A stretch of 64,000 nucleotides of DNA from Myxococcales bacterium. Lineage in GTDB: Bacteria; Myxococcota_A; Bradymonadia; UBA7976; UBA1532. Location of the stretch: positions 248,001 through 312,000 of the forward strand of contig JACKDP010000004.1 of NCBI GenBank assembly GCA_020633435.1. Reading direction: 5' to 3'. Shown one piece after another: positions 23,065 through 33,745 of the stretch; positions within the stretch are counted from its first letter, which is position 1; each line of letters opens with the position of its first letter. The notes under the pieces were generated by a model. It was not told the DNA's origin and made no database searches. It worked only from the letters and a program-made list of their open reading frames with translations. A program made the translations under genes and the position numbers.

Positions 23065-25893
23065 ATGCGCTGGTCGCTGCCAGTTGGGCGGCTCGTCTTT
23101 ACGCTCTGCGCCGTCGGCCTCGTCGCGTGCGACGATGGTGGGTCGGGTTCCACGCCGCCGGCGGCCGACATGACCGTCGACCGTGGCGGGGGAGGTGGCG
23201 CTGGCGGCTCGCCCTTCGACATGGAGGTCGACCAGGGCCCCGACGCCGCCGTGGCCTGCGATCCGGCCTGCGCGGGCAACCAGATCTGCGAGGCGGGCGC
23301 CTGCGCAGAGAACCCCGGCGGCTGCGGCGACGACGTCGACTGCATCGGCGCGTCGCGCATCTGCGTCGAGAGCGCCTGCGCCGATGGCTGCGCCGTGCCC
23401 GATGACTGCGCCCAGGACGCCGCCGGCCCCCTCTGCGTGGCCGGCCGCTGTGGCCAGTGCCGCGGCGACGACGACTGCCCCGGCGCCTCCACCTGCCGCG
23501 ATCGCGCCTGCGTCCCCCCGGATCGCTGCACCTCCTCCCTGGAGTGCGGCGGCGCCTTCGTCTGCGACGACGGCGAGTGCACCGGCGGATTCTCCTGCAA
23601 TGTCGAGGACTTTGCCTGCCCCGACGGCTACGACTGCGGCGACGACGGCCAGTGCCGGCCCCTCGCGGGCGGCCAGAACTGCGAGAGCAGCGACCAGTGC
23701 CCGGTGGGCGAGGTCTGCCGCGCCAGCCGCCCCCGGTACTGCGGCGCCTGCCAGACCGACGAGGACTGCCCCGGCGCCCAGACCTGCGAGGCCGGCGCCC
23801 AGGGCAACCGCTGCGCCGACGCCGCGGAGTGCGCGGGCGACGACGACTGCGTAGGCAACCGCATCTGCGAGGCCGGCACCTGCACCCAGCCGAGCTGCAA
23901 CGACGATGACTTCGCGGGCAATGGCACCCAGGAGACCGCCGCTCCCCTCCCCGGCGACCAGGTCTACCGGGGCCTCGTGAGCTGCGAGACGGACTGGTTC
24001 CAGGTGAACCTGCCGGCCAACACCGTCGCCACCATCGTCATGCGCCAGCGCGACCGTGAGGCCGACCTGACGCTCGTCGCCTTCGCCAGCAACGGCACCG
24101 AGCTCGGCCGCTCGGCCACCAACCGCCTCACCGAGGCCGTCGTGGTGGGGCCCTTCGGCAGCGAGCGCCCGGTGCTCATCGAGGTCTTCCAGGTGGACGC
24201 CCTCGCCGTGGCGGCCTACGACCTCGAGATCAGCTTCGCCGAGCGCGGCAGCTTCTGCCCCGACGATCCCTTCGAGGCCGGCGCCGGCGACGACACCGAG
24301 GCCAGCGCCCGCTACGTGCGCGGCCCCAACGACGTGGCCTTCGCCCCGGTCGCCGGCCGCGCCTGCCCCGGCGACGCGGACTGGGTCTGCTTCGACCTGC
24401 AGAACCGCGAGCGCGTGACCATCAGCGCCCAGGTCAACGGCGGCGGCGCCCTCCTCGGCGAGCTCTTCCGCGACGGCGAGAGCCTGGCCGAGGGCCGCTG
24501 GACGAGCGACGAGCGCGAGGACATCGCCAACATCCAGGGCGCCCGCGGCACCTACTGCCTGCGCCTCTCGGCCGAGGGCGACGCCGTGGGCTACAGCCTC
24601 GAGCTGCAGGCCGTCAGCCCCGAGGTCCTCACCCTCTGCCGCAGCGCCGAGCCCGTCCGCCTGAGCGCCGATGGCACCGGCACCGACAACGGCCAGCTCG
24701 AGGACACCGACGTCATGTCGCCGAGCTGCGCGGCTGCCCGCGCCGACGGCGGCGAGGCCGTCTACACCGTCGACGTGGCCGCCCCCAGCCTGCTCGTGGC
24801 CCGCGCCACGGGCCTGGGCCGCGGCACCCTCGGCGACCCCGTCATCAGCCTGCGCGGGAGCTGCGAGTCGGCCAACAGCGAGCTGGCCTGCTCGACGGGC
24901 GTGCGCGAGCCCGCCGATCCTGGCCTCGCCAGCCCCAACCCCGCCGAGCTGCGCGCCGCCGTGGAGCCGGGCACCTACACCCTCGTCGTCGATGGCTTCG
25001 CCGCCGGTGACCGCCCCGACTTCCGCCTGGACGTCGAGGCCCGCCGGCTCGCGGCCCGCCCCGGCAACGACGGCTGCGATGAGCCCCGCGCCCTCGACTT
25101 CGACGCCGCCGGCTCCGCCCGCGTGAGCGTGAACCTCGACCAGGCCCGCGACGACGTGGCCGGCTGCCTCGGCGCCGGCGCCCCCGACGCCACCTTCCTG
25201 CTCTCCCTCGACCGGCCCTCCCGCGTTCGGGTCGACGCCGCCGCCCAGGGCGACACCTTCGCCGTCGGCGCCTACCTCGTGGCCCGCTGCGGCGACGCCG
25301 TGGCCCCCGTGGCCTGCGGCTTCGGCTTCGACCAGGAGGTCCCCGCGGGCGACTGGATCCTCGTCGTGGACGGCGCCGACGCCAACAGCCGCGGCCGCGT
25401 CGAGGTGAGCGTCCAGCGCGACGTCTTCGCCCCGGCCCCGGCCAACGACACCTGCGGCGGGGCCGAGCCCCTGCGGGCCGGCGTTACCATCGAGGCCGAC
25501 ACCCGCGGCGCCGCGGACGACTACGGCCTGGTGGCCGGCAACCGCTGCACCGGCTTCGACAGCCGCGGCGGCGACCTCGCCTACGCCCTCGACCTGCAGG
25601 CCGGCGAGCGCGTCTTCGTGCAGGCCGAGCCCATCGGCGGCTGGGACCTCTCGCTCTACGTGGTCACCGACTGCGGCCAGCTCGATCCCACCTGCGTGAG
25701 CGGCCACGACGGCGCCCTCACCGAGTCCGTGGTCTTCACGCCCCGGGCCGGCGGCCGCCACTTCGTCGTCGTCGACGGCTCCAACGGCGAGGCCGGCGCC
25801 TTCCGCCTGCGCTACGGCCCGGCCGCCTGCGGCCGCGACGCCGACTGCCCGAACGGCGGCCGCTGCGGCCCCGACTTCACCTGCCTGCCCTGA
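23065..25893 (+). CDS. Large Cys-rich lipoprotein with PPC-like repeats (relative of the 15396-18695 protein)
   Basis: 942 residues from the ATG that follows GGGGGGAT. Signal peptide and lipobox VGLVAC-DDG (Cys22), a GGGGGAGG linker, then about ten Cys modules to residue 285 (CAGNQICEAGAC, DDDCPGASTCRDRAC, DEDCPGAQTC). Residues about 290-915 contain repeated PPC-like sandwiches (TDWFQVNLP, ADWVCFDLQN, AVYTVDVAAP, LAYALDLQAG). The last 20 residues return to a Cys module (CGRDADCPNGGRC). The architecture matches the gene at 15396-18695, on the opposite strand across the PKD gene. The role is likely adhesion or ligand capture at the surface. The next gene starts 2 bp after its stop. Confidence 0.88.
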   Translation: MRWSLPVGRLVFTLCAVGLVACDDGGSGSTPPAADMTVDRGGGGGAGGSPFDMEVDQGPDAAVACDPACAGNQICEAGACAENPGGCGDDVDCIGASRICVESACADGCAVPDDCAQDAAGPLCVAGRCGQCRGDDDCPGASTCRDRACVPPDRCTSSLECGGAFVCDDGECTGGFSCNVEDFACPDGYDCGDDGQCRPLAGGQNCESSDQCPVGEVCRASRPRYCGACQTDEDCPGAQTCEAGAQGNRCADAAECAGDDDCVGNRICEAGTCTQPSCNDDDFAGNGTQETAAPLPGDQVYRGLVSCETDWFQVNLPANTVATIVMRQRDREADLTLVAFASNGTELGRSATNRLTEAVVVGPFGSERPVLIEVFQVDALAVAAYDLEISFAERGSFCPDDPFEAGAGDDTEASARYVRGPNDVAFAPVAGRACPGDADWVCFDLQNRERVTISAQVNGGGALLGELFRDGESLAEGRWTSDEREDIANIQGARGTYCLRLSAEGDAVGYSLELQAVSPEVLTLCRSAEPVRLSADGTGTDNGQLEDTDVMSPSCAAARADGGEAVYTVDVAAPSLLVARATGLGRGTLGDPVISLRGSCESANSELACSTGVREPADPGLASPNPAELRAAVEPGTYTLVVDGFAAGDRPDFRLDVEARRLAARPGNDGCDEPRALDFDAAGSARVSVNLDQARDDVAGCLGAGAPDATFLLSLDRPSRVRVDAAAQGDTFAVGAYLVARCGDAVAPVACGFGFDQEVPAGDWILVVDGADANSRGRVEVSVQRDVFAPAPANDTCGGAEPLRAGVTIEADTRGAADDYGLVAGNRCTGFDSRGGDLAYALDLQAGERVFVQAEPIGGWDLSLYVVTDCGQLDPTCVSGHDGALTESVVFTPRAGGRHFVVVDGSNGEAGAFRLRYGPAACGRDADCPNGGRCGPDFTCLP

Positions 25894-25895
25894 GC

Positions 25896-26528
25896 ATGGC
25901 GCGGATCGCCCTCCCCCTCGGCGTCCTGGCGCTGGCCGTCCTCGGCTGGCTCATCCTGTCGCCGGGCGCCGATCGCCCCGACGACGCGAAGACGCCGCAG
26001 GCGGGGGCCGCCGCCGGCCACGAACGGGGCCCCGATCCGCTGCCGCCCCTCGAGAGCCGCGACGCCGCCGCCCCGGCCCCCGACGCCCTCGACCTGAAGA
26101 CGGTGGAGGCCATCGGCCCCCTCGGCCTGGAGGTCCGCTGGCTGGGCGAGCGCCTGCAGCCCGTCGATGGCTGGCAGCCCGTCGACCACCCGCCGCAGAG
26201 CTGGAAGAACGCCCAGGGCACGACCCTCACCTACCGCGTCGAGGGCGACCGCGTGGTGGGCGCCCAGGCCGCCTTCAGCCCGACGGCCATGAGCGCCGAT
26301 CTGGCCGCCCTCTCCCCCTGGCTCGTCGGCAACCAGGACGCCATCCCCGTCCGCCTCGAGGTGTACGACGCCGAGGAGGCCGAGAAGCCGCTGGCGGGCA
26401 GCTTCGAGACGGCCCGCGGGGTGACCATCTACTACAAGGCCACCCTGCGCCATGTGGGCGATCCGCCCTATGGTCCCGAACTCTTTGAGCTTTCCCTGCG
26501 GCCGTTCCCCGGGACCGGCGCCCCATGA
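25896..26528 (+). CDS. Membrane-anchored periplasmic protein, unknown
   Basis: 210 residues. An N-terminal hydrophobic segment (about 4-22, IALPLGVLALAVLGWLIL) has no obvious cleavage or lipobox and probably acts as an uncleaved anchor. It is followed by an Ala/Pro/Asp-rich spacer and a globular beta-rich domain from about residue 60 (EAIGPLGLEVRWLGERLQP, GVTIYYKATLRHVGDPP). I do not recognise the fold. Its ATG lies 2 bp after the stop of the giant Cys-rich gene and its stop overlaps the next start (ATGA), so all three are translated together. It may help export or display of the upstream protein, but that is inference. Confidence 0.75.
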   Translation: MARIALPLGVLALAVLGWLILSPGADRPDDAKTPQAGAAAGHERGPDPLPPLESRDAAAPAPDALDLKTVEAIGPLGLEVRWLGERLQPVDGWQPVDHPPQSWKNAQGTTLTYRVEGDRVVGAQAAFSPTAMSADLAALSPWLVGNQDAIPVRLEVYDAEEAEKPLAGSFETARGVTIYYKATLRHVGDPPYGPELFELSLRPFPGTGAP

Positions 26529-27211
26529 CGACGGGCGGGCGGCGCAGGCTGGCGCGGTGGTCGCTCCTGCTGGGCGCCTTCGGGCTGGCCGCGTGTGACG
26601 ACGCCCCCCGCGCCGCCGTCGCCCTCGACCTGGATGGCCCGCGCGGCGCCGTCGAGGCGCCGGGTCCCTGGACCATCCACGCCTTCACCAGCGACGACCG
26701 CCCCGTCACCCTCTGGGCGGCCGTGGACGACGCCCCCCTCGCGGCCCTCGGCACGGGCACCGATCCCGCCGGTGGCGTCTGGGCGCTGCTGCCCGCCGCC
26801 CCGCCCGGCGCCGTGATCCGCTACTACGCGGCCGCGGGCGCCCTGCGCGAGCCCGCCGAGGGTGAGCGCCACGTGACCGTCCGGGCCCCCCGGGAGATCG
26901 AGCCCCCGACGCCGCCGCCGATGACCTGCTCGCTGGCCTTCCGCTTCCCCGTCGACGGCCTGCAGCTCGCCCAGCGCGACGACGACGCCCCCCAGGCCGG
27001 CGTGCAGATCACCGCCCTGCTGCAGACCGACCTGCCCGACGGCGCGCCGGCCCGGCTGGTGGCCGGCGACCGGGGCTACGCCGCGAGCGCGGCCGGGGGA
27101 CGCCTGGTGTTCGGGGGGATCGACGTGCCCCGCGGCACGCTGGCCCTCGTCGCCGAGGCCACGCCGCGCGGCGGGACGCCCTGCCGGGCCGAGGTCACGG
27201 TGCGGCGCTGA
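26525..27211 (+). CDS. Small lipoprotein with Ig-like beta domains, unknown
   Basis: 228 residues. Twin-arginine-like start (MTTGGRRRLARW) leading to the lipobox FGLAAC-DDA (Cys24). The mature part looks all-beta, with a possible Ig-like segment (GPWTIHAFTSDDRPVTLWAAVDD, IRYYAAAGALREP). A Pro/Thr stretch separates a C-terminal domain with two cysteines. No catalytic motif. The start overlaps the preceding stop in an ATGA, and the 3' end overlaps the convergent 27195-27767 gene by 17 bp. Confidence 0.75.
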   Translation: MTTGGRRRLARWSLLLGAFGLAACDDAPRAAVALDLDGPRGAVEAPGPWTIHAFTSDDRPVTLWAAVDDAPLAALGTGTDPAGGVWALLPAAPPGAVIRYYAAAGALREPAEGERHVTVRAPREIEPPTPPPMTCSLAFRFPVDGLQLAQRDDDAPQAGVQITALLQTDLPDGAPARLVAGDRGYAASAAGGRLVFGGIDVPRGTLALVAEATPRGGTPCRAEVTVRR

Positions 27212-27767
27212 TCGCCTGGCGGATCTGGGCCTTGAACGCGGCGAGGGTGGGCAGCGCGACCTGGGTCGCCTCGGGCGCCTTGAGCTCGGCCAGGGCGCCA
27301 TCCTCGATGCGGGCCAGGGCCAGGCCCTCCAGCTCGTGGCGGACGACGGGCTCGGGGGCCTGCCGGTCCACGGCGTACTTCCCCTGGGCCATGCCCACCA
27401 CGTAGTGCAGGTCCTTGGCGGTGTCGCGGGTGAGGAAGAGCACCACCTCCTCGCCCTTCGCCATGCGCGCGTTGCCGACGATGGACTGGGTGATGCCGTC
27501 GACGGTGCCGCCGAGCTGGCGGATGCGGATGCGCGTCTCCCCCTGGCCCTTGACCCGGTCCTTCACCTCGACGGTGGTCACCGTGTAGATGCGGGTGCGG
27601 GTCTCGTTCCAGGCCGTCGACTGCTCGACGACGGTGCCGTGGACGATGACGTCGGCCTTGCGGCTGATCTCGTCGAGGGAGAGGGACTGCACGATGGTGG
27701 CCGACGCGGTGCCGGCGGCGAGCAGGAGAGCGAGGCCCAGGGGGCCGAGAACGCGGGCGATGGTCAT
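27195..27767 (-). CDS. Secreted protein coupled to the M10 metalloprotease gene, unknown function
   Basis: 190 residues with a cleavable signal peptide (MTIARVLGPLGLALLLAAGTASA). The mature part begins TIVQSLSLDEISRKADVIVHGTVVEQ, continues TVEVKDRVKG, and contains GEEVVLFL. This pattern recurs in secreted proteins that accompany matrixin-type proteases in Myxococcota, as far as I recall, without a known role. The ATG has GGAGG five bases upstream. An in-frame GTG lies two codons earlier, but it abuts the Shine-Dalgarno. The stop of the protease downstream frame lies 2 bases before this start, so the pair is probably coupled. An OB-like beta fold is a guess. Confidence 0.8.
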   Translation of the reverse strand: MTIARVLGPLGLALLLAAGTASATIVQSLSLDEISRKADVIVHGTVVEQSTAWNETRTRIYTVTTVEVKDRVKGQGETRIRIRQLGGTVDGITQSIVGNARMAKGEEVVLFLTRDTAKDLHYVVGMAQGKYAVDRQAPEPVVRHELEGLALARIEDGALAELKAPEATQVALPTLAAFKAQIRQAISAAP

Positions 27768-27769
27768 GA

Positions 27770-29634
27770 TCACCTCCGGCGGCCAGGGACGGCGCGGGCC
27801 GCCTGGGATTCACTGTGTAGCCGACTGCGGGTGCGCCGCACCAGCAGCCCGGCGAAGAGTAGCAGGAACGCGGCCCCGGACGGCGCGCGACCGGGCGCGG
27901 ACTGGCAGCCCTCGTCCGCCGGGGCGCCCCGGGCGATGATCACGGTGCCCGGGCCGCCGTCGGGCTGAGCCACGGCGGCGTCGGGGCGCGGAGCACCGCC
28001 GGCCCCGCCCGCGCCGCCACCGAAGCCACCGGCCCCGCCGGCGCCGCCGCCCATGCCGCCCGCGCCGCCGCCCATGCCGCCCGCGCCGCCCATGCCGCCC
28101 GCGCCGCCGCCGGCGCCGCCCATGCCGCCTGCGCCACCGCCCATGCCCCCGCGCCCGCCCATGCCGCCACGCCGCCCGCGCCCCCGCCGGCCCCGCCCGC
28201 GCCCCCGCCACCGGGGAAGCAGATGGGCCCGTTGCCCGTGAACCGGCACATGAAGCCGTCCGGGCAGGGCGTGTTCGACGGGCAGGCGACGGAGCAGACG
28301 CCCTCGCCGTTGGTCAGCGCGCAGAGCGCCGAGGCGCACTCGAAGCGATCCGCGCAGGGCTCGCCGAGCTGGCCCATGCCGGGGGAGCAGCCCCCGAGGC
28401 CGCCGGCCAGCTCGAGGCAGGCCCGGTCATCGGGGCAGTCGTTGGCCGCCGGATCGCAGGCGCGGGTGCAGCGGTCGGCGCCGCCCAGGCAGATGAGCCC
28501 GGCCCGGCAGCGCGTCCGGACGCCGTCACAGGCCCCGCCGTCCGCCACGTTGCCCGTGGGGTAGCAGATGCCGTCCAGATCGGGGTCGTCGACGGCGAAG
28601 CACTCCGCCCCGCCGGGGCAGGCCGGCCGGGCCGGGTTGCAGGCCGCCGAGCAGACGTTGAAGTCGTCGGCGAGGGGCAGGCAGAGCTGGGACTGGCACT
28701 CGAAGCTGCTGTTGCAGGCCTCGCCGAACGCCGCGCTGCCGGGCGCCGTGCAGGCGGCCGCGTCGGGCGTGGGCACGCACTGCTGGTTGCCCGGGCACTG
28801 GCCGGCCCCGAAGCAGTAGTCCCCCGCCCCGAAGTCGCCCTGGCCCCGATCCGAGCAGACCCGCGCCTCGGGCGCGCACGTCGTCCCGCCGCCCTGCAGC
28901 TCGAAGCAGGCCGTGTGGGCGGGGCAGTCCGCCGCGCCGTTGCAGGGCTGGCCGCAGAACGAGCGCCCCGGCTCCAGGCCCAGGCACAGGCCGCCGTTGG
29001 CGCAGTCGGCGTTGCCGTCGCACTGGTCGCAGACCACGCCCTCGCCGCCGTTGCCGTACAGGTAGCGCAGGCCCCGCTCGTCGTCGGGATCGAGGTCCGC
29101 GAGGCCGTCGTCATCCCCCGTCCAGTACATCGTGGCCGTGCGGTAGAAGCTGTGGCCCAGGCCGATGGCGTGGCCCACCTCGTGGGTGGCGATGCCCTGC
29201 ACGTCCGCCAGGCCGGGCTGGGGTCGCGTCGTCCACTGGAAGTCCTGGGCGTTGAGCTGGATCTCGGCGCCGCTGATCACCCCGCCGCGCCGGCTGGTGA
29301 AGGTGATGCCGGCCGTCGTGTCGCCGAACTCCGGATCCCAGTTGGGCTGGAAGGCGATGGTGATGTCGCCGCCCTGGGCCACCTCGCGCATGGCCAGCGA
29401 GGAGCCGCGCACGGCCGTCCAGACGCCGAACGCCCCGCGGACGGCCGTCTCGATGGAGCCATCCCGGACCTCGGGCAGCATCCGGCCCAGGCTGAAGGTG
29501 GGGTTGCGCGTCCACTTCGTCTTGTCGCCGTCGAGGGTGGCGAAGCCGAAGGCGAGGGCAGGCGCGAGGGCGACGCCCAGCAGCACGGCGAGGCCGGCCA
29601 TTCGCTGAGCGCGCTGTCGGAGACTCTGGTTCAC
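27770..29634 (-). pseudogene. Matrixin-like M10 metalloprotease with MYXO-CTERM-like anchor, frame broken in Gly-rich linker
   Basis: GTG start after GGGAGGGG; signal peptide (GLAVLLGVALAPALAFGFA). The metzincin zinc motif HEVGHAIGLGH (about 147-158) is followed by the Met-turn TATMYW. Residues about 195-470 are Cys-rich knots. Then a (GGAGG)n linker. The first frame continues into Ala/Trp-rich nonsense and stops at 27940. In the other frame the linker resumes as GGMGGRGGMGGGAGG and ends with a MYXO-CTERM-like tail: Cys, hydrophobic helix (FLLLFAGLLV), Arg cluster. The phase changes at about 28169-28170 and one extra base would join 488 and 132 residues. This could be a real mutation, slippage-based switching, or a sequencing error. 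Marked as a pseudogene only because the frame is broken. Confidence 0.8.
27991..28215 (-). repeat. GGC-rich microrepeat encoding the Gly/Ala/Met linker
   Basis: A tract of imperfect repeats of GGCGGC(A/G)(T/C)G units, encoding GGMGGAGG-like linker on the minus strand. Such tracts expand and contract by polymerase slippage and are hard to sequence. The frame change of the protease gene lies inside it near 28170. Confidence 0.85.
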
Positions 29635-29760
29635 GGCCCCTCCCGGGTGCAGGCCTGGGCCTTCTAGACGAGCACCCCCCCAGGAATCAAGGCGCCCGCG
29701 CCCAGGCGCGAACGTGGACGCTGGGGACCACCTGATCTACGTTCCGGCCAGGAGGTCGCC

Positions 29761-31169
<1,409 letters not shown>

Positions 31170-31173
<4 letters not shown>

Positions 31174-32360
31174 GCGCGCTCTCCCTCCTGAGCATCCTCG
31201 TCCTGCAGGGCGGCACCGTGCACACCGCCGACGGTCCCCCGCTCGAGGGGGCGTCCATCCTGGTGGTCGACGGCCGCATCCAGGCCGTCGGCGAGGTGGC
31301 CGTCCCGCCCGGGGCCGAGGTCATCGACGCCCGCGGCCTCGTCATCACCCCCGGCCTCATCGAGAGCCACACGCGCCTGGGCCTCGTCGAGATCGACATG
31401 GTCGACGCCACCCGCGACCACGACGCGGCCGGCCCCGACCCCGTGCGCGCCGCCTTCCGCGCCGTGGACGCCCTCAACCCCGACTCCGACGTCATCCCCG
31501 TCCAGCGCGCCCGCGGCCTGACCACCGCCATCGCCTGGCCCACCGGCGGCCTCGTCTCGGGGCAGGGCGTGGCGTTCGACCTGGACGGCGGCCCGCCCGT
31601 CAGCGCCCGGGTCGGCATGGTCGTGGCCCTCGGCGGCCGCGGCGACGGCTCGCGCGGCGAGTCCCTGGAGCGCCTCCGCGAGCTGCTGGCCGACGCCCGG
31701 GCGTGGCGGGGCAGCGAGGCGGCCTACGACCGCAACCAGCTCCGCACCCTGTCCGCCTCCCGCGCCGACCTGGCCGCCCTCGTGCCCGTCCTCGACGGGA
31801 AGCTGCCCCTCGTCGTCCACGCCGATCGCCGCTCCGACATCCGCGCCACCCTGGCCCTCGCGGCGGAGGAGAAGGTCCGCGTCATCCTCGCCGGCGCCGC
31901 CGAGAGCTGGCTGGACGCCCCGGCCATCGCCCAGGCGGGCGTCCCCGTCATCGTCGATCCCATCGACAACCTGCCGTCGACGTTCGACCGCACCCGCGTC
32001 CGCGACGACCTGGCCACCCGCCTCGCCGCGGCCGGCGTCACCGTCATCCTGAGCACCTTCGAGACGCACCGGGCCCGCACCCTGCGGCAGGCCGCCGGCA
32101 ACGCCGTCCGCGCCGGCCTCGACCCGGCCCTCGCCCTGCGGGCCATCACCCGCAACCCTGCAGAAGTCTTTGGCTTTTCCGACCGCGGTCGCATCGCCCC
32201 GGGCCAGGTCGCCCACCTCGTCGCCTGGACGGGCGACCCCTTCGAGCTGGCCTCCGCCGCGCGCTACGTCATCATCAACGGCCGGGTCCAGCCCACCGAG
32301 CACCGCCAGCGCCAGCTCTTCGACCGCTACCGGCGCCTGCCCGGCCCCACGACGCCCTGA
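31170..32360 (+). CDS. Second amidohydrolase-fold protein, metal site degenerate
   Basis: 396 residues from ATGA overlap with the preceding gene. The N-terminus is hydrophobic (ALSLLSILVL) and could serve as a weak signal peptide. The overall fold matches the upstream protein (GGTVHTADGPP, DARGLVITPGLIESHT, GRIAPGQVAHLVAW). The first metal motif reads SHTRLG instead of H-x-H, the second-His strand shows VVHADR, and no clear Asp ligand follows (STFETHR). A binuclear metal site is therefore unlikely. It may be a structural or regulatory partner of the active amidohydrolase, or bind a single metal. The pairing of a His-x-His and a His-x-Arg homologue in one operon supports a heteromeric complex, but this is inferred. 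Confidence 0.88.
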
Positions 32361-32407
32361 CGCGGCGGCCGTCCAGACGCGGAATGACGTGCTGCGTCAT
32401 CCTGCCC

Positions 32408-32437
32408 TTAACGTCCGGCGGACGATTCTGCTATAAG
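32408..32437 (+). promoter_or_regulatory. Extended -10 promoter of the citrate synthase gene
   Basis: TTAACG (32408-32413) and TATAAG (32432-32437) are separated by 18 bp; the -10 is preceded by TGC, making an extended TGCTATAAG element. The -10 matches at five of six positions. The 5' leader would be about 60 nt. It is one of the better sigma-70-like promoters in the window. Confidence 0.55.
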
Positions 32438-32507
32438 CTCCCCCGACTGAGATCTTCGCCACTGGCGGCACGCCGCCGCCCAGAGTGAACGCAAGGAGCA
32501 GCGCGTC

Positions 32508-33644
32508 ATGAGCGAGTTCGTGCCGGGCCTCGCCGGCGTGGTCGCCGCCCGATCGGCCATCAGCTTCATCAATGGCACCGAGGGTGTCCTCCGCTACCGC
32601 GGCATCCGCATCGAGGATCTCGCCGCCAAGAGCACCTTCGAGGAGGTGGTCTACCTGCTCATCGAGGGCGCCCTGCCGACCCGCACCCAGCTCGCCGCCT
32701 TCGACGCGGAGCTGCGGGCCCTGCGCGGCGTGCCCGAGGGCATCTTCGCGCTGCTGCGGGCCCTGCCCACCGAGACGCACCCGATGGTGGCCCTGCAGGC
32801 CGCCGCCGCCGCGATGGGGGGCTTCTACCCGCACTTCGACGTCTCCAGCCGCGCGGGCAACCGCGAGGCGGCGCTGCGGCTGACGGCCTGCCTGCCGGGC
32901 ATCGTCGCCGGCTTCGACCGCATCCGCCGCGGCCTCGAGCCCCTGGCCTCCAAGCCCGAGCTGAGCCACGCCGCCGACTTCCTGTGGCTGCTCAACGGCG
33001 AGGTGCCCGACGCCCAGGAGACCCGCATCCTGGATCTCTGCCTCGTGCTGCACGCCGAGCATGGCTTCAACGCCAGCACCTTCACCGGCCGCGTCGTGGC
33101 CTCGGCCCTCGCCAACCCCTACGCGGTGGTCTCGGCGGCGGTCGGCACCCTCTCGGGCCCCCTGCACGGCGGCGCGAACGAGGAGGTGCTCAACATGCTG
33201 CGCACCATCGACGCCGTCGCAGACGTGCCGGCCTTCCTGCAGGGCCGCATCGACAACAAGCAGAAGATCATGGGCCTGGGCCACCGGGTCTACAAGGTCA
33301 AGGATCCCCGCGCCGGCGTCCTCCAGGAGCTGGCCGTGGCGCTGTTCGAGGACAAGGGCTCCACGCCCCTGTACGACATCGCCTACGCCCTGGAGCAGGA
33401 GGCCAGGGTGAAGCTCGGCGGCAAGGGCATCTACCCCAACGTCGACTTCTACAGCGGCCTCGTCTACGACAAGCTCGGCTTCGCCACCGACCTCTTCACC
33501 CCGATCTTCGCGGTCTCGCGGGTCTCGGGCTGGACGGCGCACTGGCTCGAGCAGCTCGAGGACAACCGCATCTACCGCCCGACCCAGCAGTACGTCGGCG
33601 CCATGGACGCCCCGTACACCGACATCGACAGCCGCGGCGCCTGA
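32508..33644 (+). CDS. gltA: Citrate synthase (or 2-methylcitrate synthase-like)
   Basis: 378 residues, typical of the shorter dimeric citrate synthases. It condenses oxaloacetate with acetyl-CoA at entry to the TCA cycle. Catalytic residues are visible in SGPLHGGANEEVL (His), MGLGHRVYKVKDPR (His and Arg) and NVDFYSGLVY (Asp). The N-terminal small domain starts GLAGVVAARSAISFINGTEGVLRYRG. Methylcitrate synthases share these motifs, so acetyl- versus propionyl-CoA preference cannot be decided from sequence. An AAGGAG-like Shine-Dalgarno precedes the ATG. It stands alone with its own promoter; the downstream methyltransferase starts 100 bp later. Confidence 0.94.
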   Translation: MSEFVPGLAGVVAARSAISFINGTEGVLRYRGIRIEDLAAKSTFEEVVYLLIEGALPTRTQLAAFDAELRALRGVPEGIFALLRALPTETHPMVALQAAAAAMGGFYPHFDVSSRAGNREAALRLTACLPGIVAGFDRIRRGLEPLASKPELSHAADFLWLLNGEVPDAQETRILDLCLVLHAEHGFNASTFTGRVVASALANPYAVVSAAVGTLSGPLHGGANEEVLNMLRTIDAVADVPAFLQGRIDNKQKIMGLGHRVYKVKDPRAGVLQELAVALFEDKGSTPLYDIAYALEQEARVKLGGKGIYPNVDFYSGLVYDKLGFATDLFTPIFAVSRVSGWTAHWLEQLEDNRIYRPTQQYVGAMDAPYTDIDSRGA

Positions 33645-33745
33645 TCCCGGTGAGCCGAGCACGCGCAACAATCGACTTGTCGCGCGGAATCAGCTAGATC
33701 CAGATCAGGGACCCGTCCCGGGTCACAGACGATCGGGTAGGACCG

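Noticed and set aside
22939..25761. A 940-codon minus-strand frame opposite the Cys-rich lipoprotein
   Set aside because: Antisense shadow: rich in Ala/Gly/Val with no domain, while the plus strand shows signal peptide, lipobox and repeat motifs.
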